Of a stretch of DNA of 64,000 nt, positions 57,639 through 64,000 are shown piece after piece. A model generated the notes under the pieces. That model did no database searches. It saw only the letters and a list, made by a program, of their open reading frames with translations, and was not told where the DNA came from. Numbering within the stretch: the first letter of the stretch is position 1; every line of letters starts with the position of its first letter. The stretch covers positions 1-64,000 of the forward strand of contig CAMCCX010000001.1 in the NCBI GenBank assembly GCA_945873305.1. The letters are read 5' to 3'. The stretch comes from Akkermansia muciniphila (GTDB lineage Bacteria > Verrucomicrobiota > Verrucomicrobiia > Verrucomicrobiales > Akkermansiaceae). The position numbers and the translations under genes were made by a program.

Positions 57639-58523
57639 TCATTCCGCCAGAGTCCGCCGCCACGTGTCGGGCGCTTGTCCGTAGGCTTTTTTGAACGCGT
57701 TCGAGAGGTGGAAGCCGGAGCTGAATCCGACGCGCGCCGCGATGTCGTCGAGCTTGGCGTCGCTGGACGCGAGCAGCCGCCGGGCGCGTGTGAGGCGCAG
57801 GTGGATGACGTATTTCCAGGGCGCGAATCCGGTCCGAGCGCGGAACGCGCGGCGGAAGTGCGAGTAGGCCACGCCGAGTTTCACCGCGAGCTCCTCGACG
57901 TTGACCGGCTCGGCATGGTGCTCGTTGAGGAATCGCTCCGCGTCATCGACCGCGCGCTGGATGCGAGACGGGCGGACGCCGCTCCGGGCGGTTCGTGCGC
58001 ACAGAGCGAGCACCCGCAGCGCGGCGGCGGATAGCTCGGGCTGGGAACTGGATCCTATCAAGACTTGCCGGTGGATGGCGTCGAGAGCTTCCTCCAGCCC
58101 GGCATCGATCGCGCCCGGATAGAGGATGGAGGCCGGTGGAAATGTCCCTGCCGACAGCAGTCCATCCACCACCGGGCCTTGGACTTCGATCCAGCTTTCC
58201 GTCCAGCCGGTTTGTGGATCGGGGCGGTAGCGATGCCAAGTGGCGGGCAGCAGCAGAAACACCATGCCCGCGCGCACGCGGCGGCGGCCGGTCGCGCGGG
58301 TTTCCAGCCAGCCCGCGCCTTCGGAAACGAGCACGATTTGAAGCGCGTCGAGCACCCGCCCGTGAGACCAGTTGAGTTGATGGTCGTGCGGATGGGAAGC
58401 GGGTGGGTACAAGGTTCCTGCCCGGATGCGGGTGTGTCCGGCCGCCGTCACGCCGAGGCCCCAGAGTTCGATGTCCGGCGTGGCGGGAAAGTAGCGGAAA
58501 TAGTCGCTGGCAGGTGAGGTCAT
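57639..58523 (-). CDS. AraC family transcriptional regulator
   Basis: C-terminal HTH VEELAVKLGVAYSHFRRAFRARTGFAPWKYVIHLRLTRARRLLASSDAKLDDIAARVGFSSGFHLSNAFKKAYGQAP. Confidence 0.92.
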   Translation of the reverse strand: MTSPASDYFRYFPATPDIELWGLGVTAAGHTRIRAGTLYPPASHPHDHQLNWSHGRVLDALQIVLVSEGAGWLETRATGRRRVRAGMVFLLLPATWHRYRPDPQTGWTESWIEVQGPVVDGLLSAGTFPPASILYPGAIDAGLEEALDAIHRQVLIGSSSQPELSAAALRVLALCARTARSGVRPSRIQRAVDDAERFLNEHHAEPVNVEELAVKLGVAYSHFRRAFRARTGFAPWKYVIHLRLTRARRLLASSDAKLDDIAARVGFSSGFHLSNAFKKAYGQAPDTWRRTLAE

Positions 58524-58587
58524 TTTCCGTATGCGAATGATCAATAGTCCTATTTCCAAAGCGCTGGCCATCCGATAGTTTCCGGGG

Positions 58588-60018
58588 ATGAAAAACACTC
58601 CAGTTCGCGTTGGGCTTTTTGGGATCGGCTTGGACACTTATTGGCCGCAGTTCGCGGGCTTGAAGGAGAGGCTGGAAGGTTATCTCGGCGAGGTGAGCGC
58701 GAAACTTGACCGGCCGGGCGTGGAAATCGTCAACCTCGGGCTGATCGATTCGCCGGAAAAAGCGATGGACGCGGGGCACCAATTCCGCCGTGAGGACGTG
58801 GACATCATTTTCCTCCACGTCACCACTTACGCGCTTTCCTCCACGGTGTTGCCGGTCGTCCGCCGGGCGAAGGTTCCGGTGATCATCCTGAATCTAGCAC
58901 CCGAGGCGGCGATCGATTACGCGAAGTTCAACAAAATGGGCGACCGCACGGCGATGACCGGCGAGTGGCTGGCGCATTGCTCGGCGTGTCCGGTGCCTGA
59001 AATCGCCAATGTCTTCAAACGCGCGCGCATCCCGTTCGAGCAAATCACCGGCATGCTGCACGACGATCCTGAGTGTTGGGACGAGGTGGACGCATGGATC
59101 GAAGCCGCCCGCGTCGCCCATGTGATGTCGCACAACCGCCTCGGTCTGATGGGTCATTATTACAATGGCATGCTCGACATTTATTCCGACACCACGCTCC
59201 AGTGTGCGACCTTCGGCGGGCATCTCGAAATCGTGGAGGTCGACGAGCTCGCGGCGATGCGGCGTGATGTTAGCGATGAGGACATCGCCGCGCGGGTGGG
59301 GCTTTTCCGAGAGCAGTTCGATGTGCAGGACGATTGCTCGCAGGAGGAACTGGAGCGGGCGGCTCGGACTTCCGTGGCGCTGGACCGCCTGGTCGCGGAG
59401 CACGATCTCGGCTCGCTGGCTTATTACTACATGGGCACTGGCAACGTGGACAACGAGGACGCCATCAGCTCGATCATTCTCGGGAATTCCCTGCTAACCG
59501 CCCGCGGCGTCCCGGTCGCCGGGGAATACGAAGTGAAGAACGCGCAGGCGATGAAGATCATGGACAGCTTCGGCGCGGGCGGTTCTTTCACCGAATATTA
59601 TGCCATGGATTGGAAGGAGGACGTGGTGCTCATGGGCCACGACGGACCCGGCCACATCGCCATCGCGGAGGGGAAAACCAAGGTGCGGCCGCTCGATGTC
59701 TATCACGGCAAGGTCGGCCGCGGCTTGTCCGTCGAGATGTCGGTGAAGCACGGGCCGGTCACGCTGCTCTCGGTCGTCGAGACCGAGGACGGGCGGCTCA
59801 AGCTGCTGGTCGCCGAGGGCGAATCCGTCCCCGGCCCGGTGCTGGAAATCGGCAACACCAACAGCCGCTACAAGTTCAGCATCGGCGCCCGGCGCTTCAC
59901 CAACGACTGGAACGCCCAAGGCCCGGCGCACCATTGCGCGGTCGGGGTGGGGAATCTGGCCCGGAAAATCGAAAAACTCGGCCGCTTGCTCGGAGTCGAG
60001 ACGGTTCAAATCTGCTGA
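58588..60018 (+). CDS. L-arabinose/L-fucose isomerase-like protein
   Basis: VGLFGIGLDTYWPQFAGLKERL; HVTTYALSSTVLPVV; RLGLMGHYYNGMLDIYSD; GAGGSFTEYYAMDW. Confidence 0.8.
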   Translation: MKNTPVRVGLFGIGLDTYWPQFAGLKERLEGYLGEVSAKLDRPGVEIVNLGLIDSPEKAMDAGHQFRREDVDIIFLHVTTYALSSTVLPVVRRAKVPVIILNLAPEAAIDYAKFNKMGDRTAMTGEWLAHCSACPVPEIANVFKRARIPFEQITGMLHDDPECWDEVDAWIEAARVAHVMSHNRLGLMGHYYNGMLDIYSDTTLQCATFGGHLEIVEVDELAAMRRDVSDEDIAARVGLFREQFDVQDDCSQEELERAARTSVALDRLVAEHDLGSLAYYYMGTGNVDNEDAISSIILGNSLLTARGVPVAGEYEVKNAQAMKIMDSFGAGGSFTEYYAMDWKEDVVLMGHDGPGHIAIAEGKTKVRPLDVYHGKVGRGLSVEMSVKHGPVTLLSVVETEDGRLKLLVAEGESVPGPVLEIGNTNSRYKFSIGARRFTNDWNAQGPAHHCAVGVGNLARKIEKLGRLLGVETVQIC

Positions 60019-60080
60019 TGTTTGGGGGAGCCGCCTCCGCCCTTGCGCGATTCAGCTTTGATCGCTAAACGTCCGCCCGC

Positions 60081-61313
60081 ATGGCCACGATTAATTCCAA
60101 TTTCCTCAAGCTCAAAGCCGGTTACCTGTTCCCTGAAATCGCCCGCCGGGTGCGCGTTTACACCGAGCAAAACCCGGACAAAGCCGCCCGCATCATCCGT
60201 TGCGGCATCGGCGACGTGACCGAGCCGCTGCCGCCCGCGGTGGTCAAGGCGATGCACGAAGGCGTCGATGAAATGGCTGACCGCGCCACCTTCAAGGGCT
60301 ACGGCCCGGAGCAGGGTTATGAGTTTCTCCGCCAAGCGATCGTGGACAACCAGTTCGCCGACCTCGGCATTTCCGCGGACGAGGTTTTCATCTCGGACGG
60401 CTCCAAGTGCGACACCGGCAACATCCTCGACATCTTCGGAAAAGGAAACGTCATCGCCATCACCGATCCCGTCTATCCGGTTTACGTCGATACCAACGTG
60501 ATGGCCGGCAACACCGGCGACGCGGATGAAAAAGGCGCCTACGCCGGCTTGCTTTATCTCCCCTGCAACGCCGCGAACAAATTCGTCGCCGACGTTCCCA
60601 CCAAAAAAGCCGACCTCATTTACCTCTGTTTCCCGAACAACCCGACCGGAGCCGTCGCCACCCGCGCGCAACTCGAGGCCTGGGTGAAATACGCGAAGGC
60701 AAACGACGCGATCATCCTCTTCGACGCCGCTTACGAGGCGTTCATCCAGGACCCGGAAATCCCGCGTTCCATCTTTGAAATCGAAGGCGCGCGCGATTGC
60801 GCCATCGAATTCCGCAGCTTCTCGAAAAACGGCGGCTTCACCGGCGTCCGTTGCGCCTACATCGTCATCCCGAAAACCGTTAGCGGCAAGTCCGACACCG
60901 GCGAGCGCATCCCGCTCCACCAGCTCTGGTCGCGCCGCCACAGCACCAAGTTCAACGGTGCCAGCTACCCGGTCCAAAAGGCCGCTGCCGCCGTGTTTTC
61001 TCCCGAAGGAAAAGCCCAGGTCTCCGCGCTCATCGAACACTACATGGGCAACGCCAAGCTCCTCCGCGAGGCCGCCGCCGCTGCCGGACTCCCCGTCTTC
61101 GGCGGTGAAAACGCGCCCTACGTCTGGGTCGGCTGCCCGGCCGGCCTCAGCTCGTGGGACATGTTTGATAAAATGCTCGGCGAGGCCCAGGTCGTCATTA
61201 CCCCCGGTTCCGGCTTCGGTTCCGCGGGCGAAGGCTATTTCCGCATCTCCGCCTTCAACTCGCGGGCGAACGTGGAAGAAGTCTGCCGCCGCTTGAAAGC
61301 GCTGGTGGCTTGA
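60081..61313 (+). CDS. dapL: LL-diaminopimelate aminotransferase
   Basis: [58 protein letters not shown]. Confidence 0.95.
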   Translation: MATINSNFLKLKAGYLFPEIARRVRVYTEQNPDKAARIIRCGIGDVTEPLPPAVVKAMHEGVDEMADRATFKGYGPEQGYEFLRQAIVDNQFADLGISADEVFISDGSKCDTGNILDIFGKGNVIAITDPVYPVYVDTNVMAGNTGDADEKGAYAGLLYLPCNAANKFVADVPTKKADLIYLCFPNNPTGAVATRAQLEAWVKYAKANDAIILFDAAYEAFIQDPEIPRSIFEIEGARDCAIEFRSFSKNGGFTGVRCAYIVIPKTVSGKSDTGERIPLHQLWSRRHSTKFNGASYPVQKAAAAVFSPEGKAQVSALIEHYMGNAKLLREAAAAAGLPVFGGENAPYVWVGCPAGLSSWDMFDKMLGEAQVVITPGSGFGSAGEGYFRISAFNSRANVEEVCRRLKALVA

Positions 61314-61469
61314 TGATCGGCTGGCGCGGCGGAATTTTTAAAATTTCCACCGCGGACAGCAATTATCTTGCAAATCCGAGCCCCGGACGCTTTCTTCCGC
61401 GCTCAACCATCAACCTAGGACGGCCCGGCCCTTGTTTATTTGAAGAAGCTGGACCCATCCCCTACGACC

Positions 61470-61727
61470 ATGAGCACTAAAGAAATCGACCTCAAAGCAT
61501 ATCAACTCCACGAAGGAGACACCGGCAGCGCCCCGTATCAAGTGGCCCTCCTCACCGCTCGGATTTTCCATCTGACGGACCACCTGAACATCCACAAGAA
61601 GGACTTCTCGTCCCGCCGTGGCCTTCTCACCTTGGTTTCCCAGCGCCGCAAGTTGCTGGATTACATCAAAAAGGGTTCCGAGGAGAAGTATCAGCAGATC
61701 ATTGCCAGCCTCGGACTCCGCCGCTAA
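61470..61727 (+). CDS. rpsO: 30S ribosomal protein S15
   Basis: [50 protein letters not shown]. Confidence 0.96.
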   Translation: MSTKEIDLKAYQLHEGDTGSAPYQVALLTARIFHLTDHLNIHKKDFSSRRGLLTLVSQRRKLLDYIKKGSEEKYQQIIASLGLRR

Positions 61728-61742
61728 ACCACTCTCCGCAAG

Positions 61743-61770
61743 ACAGCCACTGGACAAACCCAGTGGCTGT
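61743..61770. terminator. rpsO-pnp intergenic hairpin (terminator or RNase III-type processing stem)
   Basis: Perfect 11-bp stem acagccactgg-acaaac-ccagtggctgt followed by a short T run. Confidence 0.7.
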
Positions 61771-61936
61771 TTCGCGAAACGGCCCGGGCACCAAAATTCC
61801 GCCCGAGTCGCCGGACAATTCCCTCCGCCGCCCGCCAATATGCGAGCCGCGGATTTTTGTCCGAAACCGATGAATGCCCGTTCCGCACCCCGCTGGACGG
61901 GCCGTACGCACTGAAAAAAGAAAACAAATACTGATT

Positions 61937-64000
61937 ATGAACATCCATACACTTACGGCCGACGTCGGCACCAACCCGATGACGTTCGAAACCGGCAAAA
62001 TTGCCAAACTCGCCGATGGCGCCGTCACCGTCCGCTGCGGCGACACCATCATCCTCGTCACCGCCGTTTCCTCCACGAAAGTGAAGCCCGGCCAGACTTG
62101 GTTCCCACTTTCCGTGGAATATAAGGAAAAAGCCACCGCTGCCGGCGTCTTCCCAGGCGGCTACTTCAAACGCGAAGGCCGCCCGACCGAAAAGGAAATC
62201 CTCACCTGCCGCATGACGGACCGCCCACTGCGTCCGCTGTTCCCGAAAGGTTACCTCTACGAAACCCAGATCGTCGCCATCCTCCTCAGCGCCGATGGCG
62301 TGAATGACTCCGACATCCTCGCGATGAACGGCGCGTCCGCCGCCCTCTGCCTTTCCGACATCCCGTTCGCCGGCCCGATCGGTGCGGTGCGCGTCGGCCG
62401 TGTGAACGGACAATTCCTCATCAACCCGACCCACGACGAGCGCGCTGACAGCGACCTTGACCTGATCTACGTCGGCGACAAGACCAACGTCATCATGATC
62501 GAAGGCCAAGCCGACGAAATCCCGGAAGACGAATTCATCAAGGCTCTCCATTTCGCCCAAGAAGCCGTCGCCAAACTGGTGGCAGCCCAGGAAGAACTGG
62601 TGAAACTCGCCGGCAAGGAAAAGCGTTCCTACGAACTCACCCTCGCCAAGGAAAACCTCCTCGAAATCGCCTACGAAATCGCCGGCGACCGCATCGAGTC
62701 CGCAATCTACGCGCCTTCGAAAACCGAGCGCGCCAAGAAAGTCGGCGCTCTCCGCGACGAAGTGGAAGCCGCCATCAAGTCGCGCGCTCCCGAGGCCACC
62801 GACTTCGACGTCGAGCAAGCCTTCGAATACCTCCAAAAGAAGGCATTCCGCATCTCCATCATGGAAAAAGGCGTTCGCGCCGACGGCCGCAGCATCGGTG
62901 ACCTCCGCACTCTCTATGGAGAAGTCGGCACCCTTCCACGCGTTCACGGTTCCGCCATTTTCTCCCGCGGAGAAACCCAGGCGCTCGCCATCACCACCCT
63001 CGCCCCAGCTGACGAAAAGCAACATTTCGACAACTACGCCGGTGGCGAAGATGAGAAGCGCTTCATCCTCCACTACAACTTCCCTCCATTCTCCGTCGGC
63101 GAATGCGGACGCATGGGTGGCATCAACCGCCGCGAAATCGGCCACGGTTCGCTCGCCGAGCGCTCCATCGAGCCCGTCATCCCTGACGAATCCGTCTTCC
63201 CCTACGCCATCCGCGTTTCCTCGGAAGTCATGGAATCCAACGGTTCCACCTCGATGGCCTCCGTTTGCGCAGGCACCATGGCTCTCCTCGACGCCGGTGT
63301 CCCGCTCATCCGCCCGGTCGGTGGTATCTCCGTCGGTCTCGTCACCGAGAACAACGAAGACGGCTCCATGAAATCCCACAAAATGCTGTTGGACATCATC
63401 GGCTCCGAAGACTTCTACGGCGACATGGACTTCAAGCTCTGCGGCACCAGCGAAGGTGTCACCGGCTATCAGCTCGACCTCAAGCTCGCCGGCCTCCCGC
63501 TCGCCATGCTTGAAGAAGCGATCCACATCGCCAAGGCCGGCCGCACCAAGATCATCGAAAAGATGGCCGAGTCGATCATCGAGCCGAAGCCGCTCAGCCC
63601 GCACGCCCCGCGCATCGTTTCCGTCAAAATCCCGGCAGACCGCATCGGCGAGCTCATTGGGCCAGGCGGCAAGAACATCAAGGGCATCCAGGCCGAGTCC
63701 GGCGCCGAGATCAACATCGAGGACGACGGCACCGTGCACATCTACGCTTCCAAGCAGGAAGGCCTCGATCGCGCCAAGGCGATGATCGACCGCATGTTCC
63801 AAGAAATCGAAGTGGGCAAGGTTTACACCGGCAAGGTCGTTTCCATCACCCAGTTCGGCGCCTTCATGGAAGTGCTCCCCGGCAAGGACGGACTCGTCCA
63901 CGTCTCCGAACTCGCCGAAGGACGCACCGAAAACGTTGAAGACATCGTCAAAAAAGGCGACGTCATCACCGCCAAGTGCCTCGGAGTCGACGAAAAAGGC
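61937..64000 (+). CDS. pnp: Polynucleotide phosphorylase, truncated at the window edge
   Basis: My translation of the + strand from atg 61937 is open to the end: AGVFPGGYFKREGRPTEKEILTCRMTDRPLRPLFPKGYL...IGPGGKNIKGIQAESGAEINIEDDG (KH), S1 domain start; absent from the ORF track because no stop is reached. Confidence 0.95.
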   Translation, partial: MNIHTLTADVGTNPMTFETGKIAKLADGAVTVRCGDTIILVTAVSSTKVKPGQTWFPLSVEYKEKATAAGVFPGGYFKREGRPTEKEILTCRMTDRPLRPLFPKGYLYETQIVAILLSADGVNDSDILAMNGASAALCLSDIPFAGPIGAVRVGRVNGQFLINPTHDERADSDLDLIYVGDKTNVIMIEGQADEIPEDEFIKALHFAQEAVAKLVAAQEELVKLAGKEKRSYELTLAKENLLEIAYEIAGDRIESAIYAPSKTERAKKVGALRDEVEAAIKSRAPEATDFDVEQAFEYLQKKAFRISIMEKGVRADGRSIGDLRTLYGEVGTLPRVHGSAIFSRGETQALAITTLAPADEKQHFDNYAGGEDEKRFILHYNFPPFSVGECGRMGGINRREIGHGSLAERSIEPVIPDESVFPYAIRVSSEVMESNGSTSMASVCAGTMALLDAGVPLIRPVGGISVGLVTENNEDGSMKSHKMLLDIIGSEDFYGDMDFKLCGTSEGVTGYQLDLKLAGLPLAMLEEAIHIAKAGRTKIIEKMAESIIEPKPLSPHAPRIVSVKIPADRIGELIGPGGKNIKGIQAESGAEINIEDDGTVHIYASKQEGLDRAKAMIDRMFQEIEVGKVYTGKVVSITQFGAFMEVLPGKDGLVHVSELAEGRTENVEDIVKKGDVITAKCLGVDEKG

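Noticed and set aside
61724-63901. 725-aa minus-strand ORF spanning pnp
   Set aside because: Antisense shadow of pnp caused by GC-rich codon usage; the plus-strand translation is unmistakable PNPase.

Overview
The window is a GC-rich bacterial chromosome segment that looks like Verrucomicrobiota. Supporting markers are a Minf_1886-family protein, a PVC-type CxxCH haem protein, LL-DAP aminotransferase, scattered menaquinone genes and a TGTTC-N4-GAACA LexA-type box. Housekeeping content includes tyrS, pheS/pheT, asnS, argB, menB/A/C/E, pta-ackA, accD, metX, priA, dapL, rpsO and pnp (pnp runs off the right edge and is missing from the ORF track). Accessory content includes four toxin-antitoxin modules (Phd/RelE-like, DinJ/YafQ, BrnTA, VapBC-like). 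It also includes an intact Ski2-like helicase plus a truncated second copy carrying a TA module, and a RegB/RegA pair beside two cytochrome bd-like subunits with C-terminal haem c domains. The most unusual signals are structured repeats: (i) four 86-bp hairpin elements with ~26-bp imperfect terminal inverted repeats, two of which tightly bracket a GxxExxY (PD-(D/E)XK) gene; (ii) two arrays of 21-22-bp units with a conserved core and a variable segment, each abutting the 3' end of a minus-strand gene; (iii) a 32-bp palindrome inserted in the same reading frame in two unrelated proteins (helicase and PheT), with compensatory stem changes, and also present as an inverted pair between genes; (iv) a Whirly-like ssDNA-binding protein divergent from priA, sharing a perfect LexA-type palindrome. 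All calls come from reading sequence and translations; no searches were run.
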